Shown here in pieces: positions 7,825 through 17,286 of a stretch of 48,217 nucleotides of DNA. The DNA lies in NCBI GenBank assembly GCA_004295045.1, contig SHND01000016.1:1-48217 (forward strand), read 5' to 3'. This stretch comes from Chloroflexota bacterium (GTDB lineage Bacteria; Chloroflexota; Anaerolineae; UBA4142; SHND01). Both the position numbers and the translations under genes were made by a program. The notes beneath the pieces were generated by a model. It saw nothing but the letters and a program-made list of their open reading frames with translations, ran no database searches and had not been told where the DNA came from. Positions within the stretch are counted from its first letter, which is position 1. Each line of letters begins with the position of its first letter.

Positions 7825-8751
7825 ATGTCCCCCGACCAACTCTTTCAACTCCTCATTGCCGGCTTGACGATTGGGAGCATCTATGCACTCATCGCGCTCG
7901 GCTTTGTGGTAATTCACAACGTCACCGGCGTCATCAATCTCGCGCAAGGCGAATTTGCAATGCTCGGCGCGCTGATTGCGATTACGCTGACGAGCGAGAC
8001 GCCGCTCTTTCATCGCGCGTTCACGGTGAATTGGAATTTGCCTTTGTTCATCGGGATTGTGCTGGCGACGCTGCTGGTGATGGGAGTTGGCGCGCTGGTG
8101 TATTGGATTGTGGTGCGCGCGCCGCGCACCGATTCGGTGATTATCCAAATCATCATCACAATTGGCATTGCAATCACTCTGCGCGGCATCGCGTTGATTA
8201 CGTGGGGCACCGACCCGTTTCGACTGCCCGAATTTTCGGCGGGTCCGCCAATTCAAATCGGCAGCGCGGTATTGACGCGCCAAGACTTGTGGGTCATTGG
8301 TTCCGCGTTCGCGCTGATGGCGCTGCTCTATCTCTTTTTTCAACACACTTTCATTGGCACAAGTTTGCGCGCGTGCGCGGTCAATCGCACCGCCGCGCGG
8401 CTCATGGGCATCAACGTTTCCTACATGATGCTGCTCGCCTTTGTCTTGAGCGCGGGAATCGGCGCGCTCGCAGGCATCGTGATTGCGCCGAAAACGTTCA
8501 TGGGTTATGACACGGGCACGTATTTGGGGCTAAAAGGATTCGTCGCCGCAATTGTGATTGGCGGCTTGTCGGATGAACGCGGCGCGATTGTCGGCGGTCT
8601 CTTGCTCGGCGTTCTCGAAATTTTCGCGGCGGCTTTGATTTCGTCCGGCTACAAAGATGCCATCGCGTTTCTCGTCCTCATTGCCGTACTGTTTGTGCAA
8701 ACAACCGGTATCTTGCGGCGCGGCGCCAAGCGCGAAGCGGCGGGAGTGTAG
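7825..8751 (+). CDS. livH: Branched-chain-type ABC transporter permease LivH
   Basis: 308 residues with about eight membrane segments and the LivH hallmarks GLTIGSIYALIALGFVVIHNVTGVINLAQGEF-type opening (residues 13-44) and the late GLKGFVAAIVIGGLSDERGAIVGG loop that contacts the ATPase. It forms the channel with LivM encoded next. The ATG at 7825 lies at the end of the repeat array, with no obvious Shine-Dalgarno sequence. Compared with textbook LivH, nothing is missing. Confidence 0.93.
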   Translation: MSPDQLFQLLIAGLTIGSIYALIALGFVVIHNVTGVINLAQGEFAMLGALIAITLTSETPLFHRAFTVNWNLPLFIGIVLATLLVMGVGALVYWIVVRAPRTDSVIIQIIITIGIAITLRGIALITWGTDPFRLPEFSAGPPIQIGSAVLTRQDLWVIGSAFALMALLYLFFQHTFIGTSLRACAVNRTAARLMGINVSYMMLLAFVLSAGIGALAGIVIAPKTFMGYDTGTYLGLKGFVAAIVIGGLSDERGAIVGGLLLGVLEIFAAALISSGYKDAIAFLVLIAVLFVQTTGILRRGAKREAAGV

Positions 8752-8797
8752 GGCAAATTTGTAATTTGCCGTACCATGACAAATTACAAATTTGTCA
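8752..8797. repeat. AAATTTGTAATTTGCC / GACAAATTACAAATTTGTC palindromic element
   Basis: GGCAAATTTGTAATTTGCC (8752-8770) and GACAAATTACAAATTTGTC (8778-8796) are each internally palindromic and related to one another. A similar element with CAAATTACAAATTTGCC is at 30127-30180. Confidence 0.7.
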
Positions 8798-8812
8798 TGC
8801 CTCTAGAGCAGA

Positions 8813-9883
8813 ATGGAACGCACAACAATTTCTACATCACGCGATACCGCATCAAATCCAACTCTGGTTCCCGCGCGCCAAATCAAAATGCTCGCGCGCC
8901 ATCCGAATCTCCTCGCGTTCGGCGTCCTCGCAATCATTCTCGCCCTCTTGCCTTTTGTCCTCGGCAACAATTATCAAATCAGCGTTCTCAACTTTATCGG
9001 TCTCAATACCATTCTCACTGTCGGACTCGCGCTGTTGATGGGGTACGCCGGACAAGTGTCGCTCGGGCAAGCGGTGTTTTACGGGCTCGGCGGCTATGGC
9101 GCGGGCATTCTCGCACAGCGCACGGGGCTTCCGCCTTTTGCCACCATCGTCGGCGCGGCAATCATCACGGGACTCATCGCGCTCTTGCTTGGCATTCCGC
9201 TTTTGCGCCTGCGCGGACATTATCTCGCGGTGGCAACGCTGGGACTGAATGTCATTTTTTTATTGATTGCGACGAACGAGACAGACTTGACCGGCGGACC
9301 GAATGGTCTCGTCATGCCAACCGACCTCATGCTCGGTAATTTTGTTTTTGACACCGACCTCGAATTTTATTTTCTCATCTGGCTCGTCACGCTGGCGATT
9401 CTCGCCCTCTCGCTCAACATTGTGAACTCGCGCATTGGACGCGCGTTCCGCGCAATTCACAGCAGCGAAATCGCCGCCGAAACGTTGGGCGTGAATACGG
9501 CGCGTTTGAAACTGCAAGTGTTGGTGTTGAGCGCGGTGTACGCGAGCATCGCGGGCAGTTTGTACGCGTACTGGATTGGCATCGTGAGTCCGAGCGATTT
9601 CAGCATCACCTTTTCGATTGAACTCGTAGTAATGGTTGCGATTGGCGGACTGGCGAGTGTTTGGGGCGCGATTTTTGGCGCCGCCGCCGTGACCTTGCTC
9701 ATCGAACTCTTGAGAAATTTTTTGCCGCAGCTCTTGCGCGGCGCGTCGGGCGAGCAACAAATTGTCGCGTTCGGCGTTATCTTGGTTGTGATTATGGTCT
9801 TGATGCCTGAAGGTTTAACGACGGGGACATTGAAATACATTCGCAAGTGGCGCGAAAAAAACCAAGTCAACAGTCAACAGTAA
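8813..9883 (+). CDS. livM: Branched-chain-type ABC transporter permease LivM
   Basis: A polytopic protein of 356 residues with LivM features: NFIGLNTILTVGLALLMGYAGQVSLGQAVFYGLGGY-type segment (about residues 61-96), the middle SRIGRAFRAIHSSEIAAETLGVN coupling loop, and VMVAIGGLASVWGAIFGA near the end. It pairs with LivH. ATG 8813 gives a rather long hydrophilic start; ATG 8889 (MLARHPNLL) is an alternative. The C-terminal residues NQVNSQQ are encoded by the word repeat that fills the following spacer, so the gene end seems to have been overwritten by repeat sequence. Confidence 0.92.
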   Translation: MERTTISTSRDTASNPTLVPARQIKMLARHPNLLAFGVLAIILALLPFVLGNNYQISVLNFIGLNTILTVGLALLMGYAGQVSLGQAVFYGLGGYGAGILAQRTGLPPFATIVGAAIITGLIALLLGIPLLRLRGHYLAVATLGLNVIFLLIATNETDLTGGPNGLVMPTDLMLGNFVFDTDLEFYFLIWLVTLAILALSLNIVNSRIGRAFRAIHSSEIAAETLGVNTARLKLQVLVLSAVYASIAGSLYAYWIGIVSPSDFSITFSIELVVMVAIGGLASVWGAIFGAAAVTLLIELLRNFLPQLLRGASGEQQIVAFGVILVVIMVLMPEGLTTGTLKYIRKWREKNQVNSQQ

Positions 9884-9914
9884 TCAGTCTCCAATCTCCA
9901 ATCTCCAATCTCTC
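9863..9914 (+). repeat. Short word array AGTCAACAGTCAACAG and CCAATCTCCAATCT
   Basis: The first words encode the LivM C-terminus and the later ones fill the spacer to the next ribosome-binding site. Related GACTGTTGACT and GGAGATTGG words, in reverse orientation, lie inside the E2 gene at 31187-31349. Confidence 0.8.
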
Positions 9915-9928
9915 TTTTGGGAGCAGCT

Positions 9929-11260
9929 ATGGCAAAACGAAAAACCGCGCGCATCTGGAATCGTGAAATGGAAACGATGCCGCGCAAAACATTACAAAAA
10001 TTACAACTCGAACGACTCAAGCAAACGTTAGAGCGCGTGTACAACACAGTTCCGTTCTATCGCAAAATGTTGGATGACGCGCGCCTCAAGCCCGCCGCAG
10101 TGAAATCGCTTGCCGAACTGGACCGACTGGGCTTTACCACCAAACAAGATTTGCGCGACCATTATCCGTTCGGCATGTTGACCGTGCCGCTCGACCAAGT
10201 GGTTCGCATTCACGCATCGTCAGGCACAACGGGCAAACCCACCGTCGGCGCGTACAACAAAAACGACCTCGCGGTGTGGGCGGAAGCGATGGCGCGTGTG
10301 TACTTTGCGGCAGGCGTGACGAAAAAAGATATTGTGCATAACGCGTACGGTTATGGTTTGTTCACCGGCGGCTTGGGTTTTCACATCGGCGCGGAAAAAA
10401 TTGGCGCGACGGTGATTCCGATTTCGGGCGGCTTGAGCAAACGCCAAATTACATTGATGGAAGATTTTGGCGCGACCGTTTTGACCTGCACACCCTCGTA
10501 CGCGCTCGTGCTTGCCGAAACTGCGTCCGAAGCGGGCGTAGATTTTCGTTCGCGTATGAAAGTGCGCGTTGGAATTTTCGGCGCGGAACCGTGGACGGAA
10601 GAGATGCGCCGCGAAGCGCAAGAGCGCATGAATCTCGAAGCGTTCGATATTTACGGCTTGACCGAAATCATCGGTCCCGGCGTTTCGATTGAATGTCCCG
10701 AACACAACGGCTTGCATATTCCCGAAGACCATTTTCTCGCGCAGCTCGTTGACCCCGACACCGGCGAACCGCTGCCCGATGACGCCACCGGCGAATTGGT
10801 AATTACAACGCTCACCAAAGAAGCGATGCCGATGCTGCGTTATCGCACGCGCGACCGCGTCACGCTCACGCGCGAAAAATGCGCGTGCGGGCGCACGATG
10901 GCGCGTATGAGCAAAGTGCAAGGGCGCACCGACGACATGCTCGTCGTGCGCGGCGTCAACGTCTTTCCATCGCAAATCGAACAGGTGGTGCTTGCCACTG
11001 AGGGCATCGCGCCGCATTATCTTCTCGTCCTCGACCGCCCCAAGAACGAACTCGACATTTTGGAAATTTGGACCGAAGCGACGCCCGAACTGTGGGGTTT
11101 GGGGACGGAAATGGTTCAGCGTATCGAAGAGCGCATCGGAAATGATTTGCGAGAAACGCTTGGCCTTTCGGCAAATGTCAGCGTCCTGCGACCATACGCG
11201 ATTCAACGCAGCGAAGGCAAAGCGAAACGCGTGATTGATAAACGCGAGTTGGTAAAGTAG
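9929..11260 (+). CDS. paaK: Phenylacetate-CoA ligase (AMP-forming), first copy
   Basis: 443 residues with the PaaK-family layout: the adenylate motif [11 protein letters not shown], the [10 protein letters not shown] motif, and the C-terminal lid [20 protein letters not shown] followed by [13 protein letters not shown]. It activates an aryl acid with ATP and CoA, most likely phenylacetate since it is embedded in the uptake operon and next to PadBCD-like genes. GGGAG lies just before ATG 9929; the frame extends 12 bases further to a TTG without support. It precedes the fused transporter ATPase gene by 99 bases of word array, an order suggesting import is coupled to CoA activation. Two further paralogues lie at 31703 and 41673. 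Confidence 0.92.
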   Translation: MAKRKTARIWNREMETMPRKTLQKLQLERLKQTLERVYNTVPFYRKMLDDARLKPAAVKSLAELDRLGFTTKQDLRDHYPFGMLTVPLDQVVRIHASSGTTGKPTVGAYNKNDLAVWAEAMARVYFAAGVTKKDIVHNAYGYGLFTGGLGFHIGAEKIGATVIPISGGLSKRQITLMEDFGATVLTCTPSYALVLAETASEAGVDFRSRMKVRVGIFGAEPWTEEMRREAQERMNLEAFDIYGLTEIIGPGVSIECPEHNGLHIPEDHFLAQLVDPDTGEPLPDDATGELVITTLTKEAMPMLRYRTRDRVTLTREKCACGRTMARMSKVQGRTDDMLVVRGVNVFPSQIEQVVLATEGIAPHYLLVLDRPKNELDILEIWTEATPELWGLGTEMVQRIEERIGNDLRETLGLSANVSVLRPYAIQRSEGKAKRVIDKRELVK

Positions 11261-11352
11261 ACAGGGAAATAGGTAAATAGGTAGACAGGTAGACAGGTAG
11301 ACAATTTTCCCCCTGTTTCCTTGTTTCCCTATCTACTTGTTTCCCTGCTATC
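11257..11352 (+). repeat. Word array GGTAGACAGGTAGAC with inverted CCTGTTTCC arm
   Basis: AGACAGGGAAATAGG words, then CCCCCTGTTTCCTTGTTTCCC and CTACTTGTTTCC. The arms are complementary in kind and use the same words as the arrays at 1288, 7596 and 40031. Confidence 0.88.
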
Positions 11353-11359
11353 TTCCATC

Positions 11360-12898
11360 ATGCCCCTTCTCCAAGTCGAGCGCCTCACCAAAGCATTCGG
11401 CGGCATTCTCGCCGTCAATGATGTTTCGTTCGCGGTGGAAACGAATGAAATCGTCGCGCTCATCGGACCCAACGGCGCGGGCAAGACGACGTTGTTCAAT
11501 CTCATTTCAGGCGTTCACGCGCCCACGCGCGGCGACGCGCGTTTTGACGGACGTTCGCTCGGCGGACTCGCGCCGTATCAACGCGCTGCGCTCGGTTTGG
11601 CACGCACATTTCAGAATCTGCGCTTGTTTGAAAATATGACCGTCGTCGAAAACGTGATGGTTGGTTTTCATCAACGCGCGCCGTATGGGATGTTCTCCGC
11701 CGCGCTGCGTTTGCCAAAAGCGCGCCGTATGGAACAAGCCGCACGCGCCGACGCGCTTGAACGGCTCGACCTCATCGGTTTGCGCGCGCACGCCGACGAA
11801 CCTATTACCATGCTGCCGTTTGGCAAACAACGGCTCGTGCAAATCGCGCGCGCGCTGGCGGGCGAACCGCGTTTGTTATTGCTCGACGAACCGGCAGCGG
11901 GCTTGACGCGCGGCGAAACGGACGCGCTCGATGAATTGATTCAAGAACTCAACCGGCGCGGCATCACGATTCTCATCGTCGAACATGACATGCGCCTCGT
12001 GATGAATCTCGCGCAGCGCGTCGTTGTCTTGAACTTTGGCGAAAAACTTGCCGAAGGCAATCCGCGCGAAATTCAAAATCATCCGCAAGTGATTGCGGCA
12101 TACCTTGGCACGTCCCCCGCGCGCGCAGCGCAGCCCTCATCTCCCGACACACAAAATACGCAAGCCGTTCCCCCCCCCCCTGCCCCCCCCTTACTCGAAA
12201 TTAAAAACCTCACCGCTAGTTATGGCTCGCTGCGCGCGCTCGACGGGATTTCGCTCCACGTCAATCCATCTGAAATTGTTGCCATCGTCGGCGCGAACGG
12301 CGCGGGCAAGACGACGCTGGTGAATACAATTGCGGGACTGTTGCCCCCGCGCGGCGGTTCCGTTCGTTTTAATGGCAAAGAATTCAAGTCCACCGAAAGC
12401 AGCATCGCGGCGGGCATTGTCCTCGTTCCCGAACGCCGCCAAATTTTTTCCACGCTCACCGTGCGCGAAAATTTATTGCTCGGCGCGTTTCAGCATCGCC
12501 GCACGCGCGCCAAAATCGAATCCGACATGGATTGGATTTTCACGCTCTTTCCAATCTTGAAACAACGCGAGCATCAACTCGGCGGCACGCTCTCGGGCGG
12601 CGAACAGCAAATGCTTGCCATCGCGCGCGGCATGATGTCGCGCCCACGCCTGTTGATGCTCGATGAACCATCGGTGGGACTCGCGCCGTTGCTCGTCCAA
12701 GAAATTTTGCGAATCCTCTGCGAGCTGCGCGCGTGCGATGTGACGGTGCTGCTCATCGAACAAAACGCGCAAGCCGCGCTCTCGATTGCCGACCGCGCGT
12801 ATGTTTTTGAAACAGGACGCGTTGTGCTGGAAGGAACGCCCGCGCAGCTCGCGCAGCACGAAAATATCCAGCGCGCGTATCTCGGCGCGTTACAATAA
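11360..12898 (+). CDS. Fused ABC transporter ATPase LivG-LivF
   Basis: A single 512-residue protein with two complete ATPase domains. The first (LivG-like) has Walker A GPNGAGKTT at residues 36-44 and Walker B LLLLDEPAAGL. The second (LivF-like) has GANGAGKTT, signature LSGGEQQMLAIARGM and LLMLDEPSVGLAPL. The LivG half has LPFGKQRLVQIARAL in place of a canonical LSGG, as is common in LivG. They are joined by a Ser/Pro-rich linker encoded partly by C11 and C8 tracts at 12170-12190. No start codon precedes the LivF domain closely, so the fusion looks genuine rather than a sequencing artefact. ATG 11360 is chosen because upstream codons are repeat words. Confidence 0.92.
   Translation: MPLLQVERLTKAFGGILAVNDVSFAVETNEIVALIGPNGAGKTTLFNLISGVHAPTRGDARFDGRSLGGLAPYQRAALGLARTFQNLRLFENMTVVENVMVGFHQRAPYGMFSAALRLPKARRMEQAARADALERLDLIGLRAHADEPITMLPFGKQRLVQIARALAGEPRLLLLDEPAAGLTRGETDALDELIQELNRRGITILIVEHDMRLVMNLAQRVVVLNFGEKLAEGNPREIQNHPQVIAAYLGTSPARAAQPSSPDTQNTQAVPPPPAPPLLEIKNLTASYGSLRALDGISLHVNPSEIVAIVGANGAGKTTLVNTIAGLLPPRGGSVRFNGKEFKSTESSIAAGIVLVPERRQIFSTLTVRENLLLGAFQHRRTRAKIESDMDWIFTLFPILKQREHQLGGTLSGGEQQMLAIARGMMSRPRLLMLDEPSVGLAPLLVQEILRILCELRACDVTVLLIEQNAQAALSIADRAYVFETGRVVLEGTPAQLAQHENIQRAYLGALQ
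12170..12190 (+). repeat. C11 and C8 homopolymers in the LivG-LivF linker
   Basis: Eleven C, then TG, then eight C encode the proline linker between two ATPase domains. A change of one base would split the fusion. Confidence 0.9.
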
Positions 12899-12903
12899 CA
12901 ATC

Positions 12904-13018
12904 TGTCATTGCGAGCCGCCTTTGCGAAGCAATTCCGCGCGCATCGCCAAGATAACGCGTTGTTTTTAGCCGCGTGTAAAGCTTGCGGCAGTGGATTGCT
13001 TCGTCCCTCGCAATGACA
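12904..13018. repeat. MITE-like palindrome with TGTCATTGCGAG termini
   Basis: TGTCATTGCGAG (12904-12915) faces CTCGCAATGACA (13007-13018), with GCGAAGCAAT and ATTGCTTCG inside the arms. Repeats of this form are dispersed in many bacterial genomes. It fills the spacer between the transporter ATPase and regulator genes. Confidence 0.8.
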
Positions 13019-13046
13019 ACGCCGTGATTTGACGTTTGTAGTATCC

Positions 13047-16000
13047 GTGCGTAATACCAAGCCAAACCTCATTCTCACCAAATTGCATCCGCCGCTCGTG
13101 CGCGAAAATACGATTGCGCGTGAGCGGCTCGCGGCGCATGTGCGCGCGGCAGTCAATCGCCGCGTGACGTTGTTGTGCGCGGGTCCCGGTTATGGCAAGA
13201 CCACGCTCATCGCCCGCAGTTTGAGCGAACTGCGCGCGCCGCTTTTGTGGTACAGCTTGTCGCGCAGTGACAATGACATCATCACGTTTTACACCTACGT
13301 CACTGCTGCGTGCGAACGCGAGTGGCGCGGTTTTGCCCGCGCCATGCGTCCCGCCTTTGCTCCGCGCGCAAACAACCCAACCCTCACCGAAGCGTTCGCC
13401 GCCGCGTGGGTGAATCAACTCGCTAAACGCGTGACCGATGATTTTGTTTTTGTCCTCGACGATTTTCAATTGGTGGAACACACGCCACTGCTTTGTGAAA
13501 CGCTTGACTTGATGATTCGGCACGCGCCGCCGCAGGCGCATTTTGTGATTGCCACGCGCGCCGCGCCCGCGCTTTCCTGTTTGCCACGTTTGCGCGCCGA
13601 AGGCGCGGCGCTCGAAATAAACGAGGACGATTTGCGCTTTAACGCGGACGAAGCCGCCGCGCTCTTTCAAGATTGTTTAGCGTTAGAACTCGCCGAGCCA
13701 ACGCGTGCCGCGCTCGTGGAACAAATCGAGGGCTGGGCGCTCGGTTTGATGATGGCGGGGCAATCATTAAAAGCGCGCGCCGCAAAATCAATTTCATACG
13801 CGAACGAAAATGGCGCAGGTGAAAAGGAAACGCTGTCACTGCGCGCGCTCTTGCCGTATGATGACAAGCGCGTGCAATTCGAATATCTGTCCGAAGAAGT
13901 TTTGCGTCAGCAGCCGCCCCCCACCGCCGATTTTTTGACGAGTTCAGCGATTCTTTCGCGTTTGGAACCGGCGCTGTGCGATGCCGCGCTCGGGCGTTCC
14001 GATTCGGCGGAACAGCTGCGCCGTTTGGAAAAACATTGCGTCTTTGTGATGCGCACGCCCGACGGCTGGCTGCGCTATCACCGCTTGTTCCGCGAATTTT
14101 TACTGCATCAACTCGAACGCGAACCGGAACGGCGCGAAACCTTGCACCGCCGCGCCGCGCAATATTTTCAAAATCACGGTGAGGACGAAAGCGCCATCGC
14201 GCATTGGCTCGAAGTGGGCGCGCGGCGCGACGCGGCGCGGATGATCGTGACGATTGCGGACGATTTATTTTGCGCGCGGCGTTTCGACACGCTCGCGTTT
14301 TGGTTCGAACAATTGAGCGCGAATGAATTTGCCGAATTTCCGACGCTGTGGCTCTACTGGGGCAAGATTTGCCAAGCGCAGCATCAAGCCGAAGCCGCGC
14401 TGGAATATTTTGATCGCGCGGCGGAACGTTTCACCGCGCAGGGCGACCTCTTGGGTTTGAGCGCAGTCTTGAATGAAAAAGCGCATCTGCTCGATTGGCG
14501 CAACGGCGACCATGTGGAAGCGGAACGTTTGCAGCGCGAGGCATTGAGCTATGTCGGCGCGGAACATCATCGTCAGCGCGCGGCGCTGTTGGCGAATCTC
14601 GCGCGCAATCAACTTTCGGCAGGCAACACCGATGCCGCGCAAACGTTGTACCGCGAAGCATTGGCGCTTTATGAATCGGACCGGCAGGGACAGCTCACGA
14701 CCTTGCTGAATCCCGGCTCGTGGCTGTTTCACAGCTTGGGCGATTTTTTGCAAGCCGTCGCTGTGCTGCGCCGCGCGGAACAGTTGGCGCAAGAATTGAA
14801 TGACGCGCGCGCGATGGAAGTCGCCAACAACATGTCGGTCAATTTATATTTTCTCGGACGCTTTCAATCCGCGCGCGAATACGCGGTGCAAGCGCTCGCG
14901 CTTGCCCGCGCGCACGGCGACGCGCATCAAGAATCGTTCGCGTTGATGAATGAGGCGAACGCGCTCGAAATGACGTGCGGCGCGAGTTACACCGACCTGC
15001 ATCAACAATATCTCGACGCGCTGCACATCGAGCAACGTTTGGACAATCGCCGTTTCATCATTGCCACGCTCGTGTTTATGATGATTCTCATGCGGCACAA
15101 CGGCGAAAATGCGGAAGCGGCGCTGCGCGGACAGCAGGCGCTCAAATTGGCGAACGAGCGCGGCTTGCGCTGGCTCCAGTGTTTTGTTTCCGTGCAAATG
15201 GGCGCGGCGCAAATTTGGCTCGACGCGGACGCGGCACGCGTGACGCTGGACCAAGCGCTGCAGCTCGCGCTCGAGTGCGGCGATTTGTATCACACGATGG
15301 CGAGTCACTTTTGGCTGGCGTCGCTCGAACACAGCGCGAACGATGCGCACTATCTCGAACACTTGCGCGAATGTTTGCGTCTCGCCGTCGCGCAAAATTA
15401 CGACTATTTTTTTCGCAGTGAAATGCAGGCGGCAATTCCTCTGCTCGTCGCGGCATTGGAAAACGATGTATGGAGCGCGTACGTAACGCCGCTGTTGGTG
15501 AAAATGGGCGCGCGGGCGGTGGATTCGCTCGAACCACTGCTCCATCATCCGCGCGTCGACGCGCGTCAACGCGCGCAGCGCGCCTTGGAACAGATGGGCG
15601 TGACGCGCGCGCCGCGTTCGTCGCGACCCCGCGCATCCTCCCCACCCAAAATCACTTTGCGCGCGTTTGGAAATTTTTCCGTGTGGCGCGGCGACGAACT
15701 CGTTGCGGAACGCGCATGGGGGCGCCGCAAATGCAAACGATTGTTGAAATATCTCACACTCGCGCCGAATCACACGCTTTCAAAAGATGCGGCAGTGGAA
15801 TTGTTATCCGCCGACTCTGAACCGCAAGCCGCCAATGCGAATTTTTATCGCACGCTTTATAATTTGCGCCGCGTGCTTGAGCCGCTCGCGCCCGAATCGG
15901 GTTCGAACTATATCGCGCTTCAAGGCGGGCTCGTTTCGCTGGTGATGGAAAATATCGCGCAAATTGATGCAGATGATTTTACGCGCGCGATGGAAGCGGG

Positions 16001-16400
16001 GCGCGTACATGCACGGCAGGGAGATTTTGTCGCGGCGCGTCAAGAATTTTCAAACGCGGTCGAGTTGTATGTGGACGACGTTGCGACGGATGATTTATTT
16101 GACGATTGGGTGCAAGCGCCGCGCGAAAAATTTTTGAAAATGTATCGCGCCGCGTTGAGCGAATTGGGGAATTTCGCCGCGCTCGCGTGCGAGTGGGAAC
16201 GCGCGACGGATTATTATGCGCGTTCGTTTCAAAAAGAGGCAAGTGATGAAACAGTTTGTCTCAAGTTAATGCACTGTTTGACGCAATTGGGACGCCGCGC
16301 GGATGCGCTTGCGGTGTATGAGACGTGCGAACGCGCGTTGGGTGAGCTCGGTTTGGAGCCGACGAAAGAATTGCGCGCGGTGCGCGTCTTCGCGCAGTAG
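13047..16400 (+). CDS. MalT/LuxR-type ATPase transcriptional regulator with C-terminal BTAD domain
   Basis: 1117 residues from GTG 13047 (TTG 13029 is also open). Order: Walker A GPGYGKTT at 46-53 in a STAND-type NTPase, LDDFQLVE as Walker B, a long helical TPR-like region (about 400-850), a basic linker rich in Arg/Ser/Pro, a winged-helix segment (ITLRAFGNFSVWRG to LYNLRRVLEP), and a bacterial transcriptional activation (BTAD) domain to the end. The opening ILTKLHPPLVRENTIARERL is standard for this family. Such proteins bind a small molecule through the TPR region and switch on nearby genes. Its position directly after the uptake/activation operon makes that operon the likely target; the inducer is unknown. 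Confidence 0.88.
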   Translation: MRNTKPNLILTKLHPPLVRENTIARERLAAHVRAAVNRRVTLLCAGPGYGKTTLIARSLSELRAPLLWYSLSRSDNDIITFYTYVTAACEREWRGFARAMRPAFAPRANNPTLTEAFAAAWVNQLAKRVTDDFVFVLDDFQLVEHTPLLCETLDLMIRHAPPQAHFVIATRAAPALSCLPRLRAEGAALEINEDDLRFNADEAAALFQDCLALELAEPTRAALVEQIEGWALGLMMAGQSLKARAAKSISYANENGAGEKETLSLRALLPYDDKRVQFEYLSEEVLRQQPPPTADFLTSSAILSRLEPALCDAALGRSDSAEQLRRLEKHCVFVMRTPDGWLRYHRLFREFLLHQLEREPERRETLHRRAAQYFQNHGEDESAIAHWLEVGARRDAARMIVTIADDLFCARRFDTLAFWFEQLSANEFAEFPTLWLYWGKICQAQHQAEAALEYFDRAAERFTAQGDLLGLSAVLNEKAHLLDWRNGDHVEAERLQREALSYVGAEHHRQRAALLANLARNQLSAGNTDAAQTLYREALALYESDRQGQLTTLLNPGSWLFHSLGDFLQAVAVLRRAEQLAQELNDARAMEVANNMSVNLYFLGRFQSAREYAVQALALARAHGDAHQESFALMNEANALEMTCGASYTDLHQQYLDALHIEQRLDNRRFIIATLVFMMILMRHNGENAEAALRGQQALKLANERGLRWLQCFVSVQMGAAQIWLDADAARVTLDQALQLALECGDLYHTMASHFWLASLEHSANDAHYLEHLRECLRLAVAQNYDYFFRSEMQAAIPLLVAALENDVWSAYVTPLLVKMGARAVDSLEPLLHHPRVDARQRAQRALEQMGVTRAPRSSRPRASSPPKITLRAFGNFSVWRGDELVAERAWGRRKCKRLLKYLTLAPNHTLSKDAAVELLSADSEPQAANANFYRTLYNLRRVLEPLAPESGSNYIALQGGLVSLVMENIAQIDADDFTRAMEAGRVHARQGDFVAARQEFSNAVELYVDDVATDDLFDDWVQAPREKFLKMYRAALSELGNFAALACEWERATDYYARSFQKEASDETVCLKLMHCLTQLGRRADALAVYETCERALGELGLEPTKELRAVRVFAQ

Positions 16401-16465
16401 GGGCGAAGCAGTCGCGGCGAGATTTGCGTACTTGTCGGACAGTTTGGCGAATGCTTCGCCACTAC
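16397..16465. repeat. Inverted repeat GTAGGGGCGAAGCA / TGCTTCGCCACTAC between convergent genes
   Basis: Near-perfect 14-base arms (16397-16410 and 16452-16465) overlap the stop codons of both convergent genes. It may help end transcription from both sides, though no T-run was seen. It is related to the element at 6198. Confidence 0.65.
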
Positions 16466-17238
16466 GCTTTTTCTTTCAACAAAGCCGCCGCCCACTCGGC
16501 ATCTTCCGCGTCGAGCGGCAGTTTGGGGGGACGTTTGTAATTCACCAAATCTCCGTATGCGCCATTTTCATAACAGCGTTCAAACACGGCTTGGAGATCA
16601 AGCGTCACGTCGGGGTCGGGGGGAAGGAGCGGAATTCCTATACGCGGCAGGCGCTGACGCAGATTGATGGGATAGAGTTCTGCCTCGTGTCGCTTTTGGG
16701 CGCGGCTGATGCTGACGGCGTAATGCCACGGCTCGAGCAGAATCATATAATCAGCGAGAACGGCGATAGTGTGAATACCGCCGCGCAATAAATCAATTTC
16801 GACGAGATTCGCGGGACTGGCTAACACGTCCTCTTGTTTGCGCCGATATTGGTCATTGTCTTTGCCGGGAGTCTTGTTGGCAGGACTCAACACCTCGATA
16901 ATTGTGACAACCTCTTCGCCGCGCGCCAAATCAACAATTTCCACATACACCTGCCGCACCTCGTCCGGCGGTAAACTCACGCGAATAGGCGTGTCGGGCG
17001 CGAGAACTGCCGCGCCGACGCTTGGCTCCTTACGCGGACGCTGAACGATTGTTACGTCGGGATAAATGCTGCGTCCGGTTTGAACAACGTATAACCGTTC
17101 GCCAATCCGCGCGTGATAACGCGGACGAATGTCCGGCTGAAGTACATCGCGAATATACGTAATCAAACCTTGATGAACGTCTTGCCACAACGCAGGGTCT
17201 TCGAGATACGGGTCCATCCCCGGAAAAGGACTGGGCAT
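16462..17238 (-). CDS. DUF4058 family protein
   Basis: 258 residues, opening MPSPFPGMDPYLEDPALWQDVH, the DUF4058 hallmark. Later stretches YPDVTIVQRP, IVDLARGEEVVTIIEVLSPANK and a PLPPD-like LLPPDPDVTLDLQAVF tail fit the family, which is common in Cyanobacteria and Chloroflexota. The EVLSPANK strand recalls restriction-like nuclease folds, but no function is established. It ends the minus-strand run that includes the MoaD-like and AOR genes, about 50 bases downstream of the former, without an obvious functional tie. Confidence 0.85.
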   Translation of the reverse strand: MPSPFPGMDPYLEDPALWQDVHQGLITYIRDVLQPDIRPRYHARIGERLYVVQTGRSIYPDVTIVQRPRKEPSVGAAVLAPDTPIRVSLPPDEVRQVYVEIVDLARGEEVVTIIEVLSPANKTPGKDNDQYRRKQEDVLASPANLVEIDLLRGGIHTIAVLADYMILLEPWHYAVSISRAQKRHEAELYPINLRQRLPRIGIPLLPPDPDVTLDLQAVFERCYENGAYGDLVNYKRPPKLPLDAEDAEWAAALLKEKA

Positions 17239-17286
17239 CGCGCGCTCCTTTGCTAAACGTAAGCGCGAATATCATACCACATTCAA

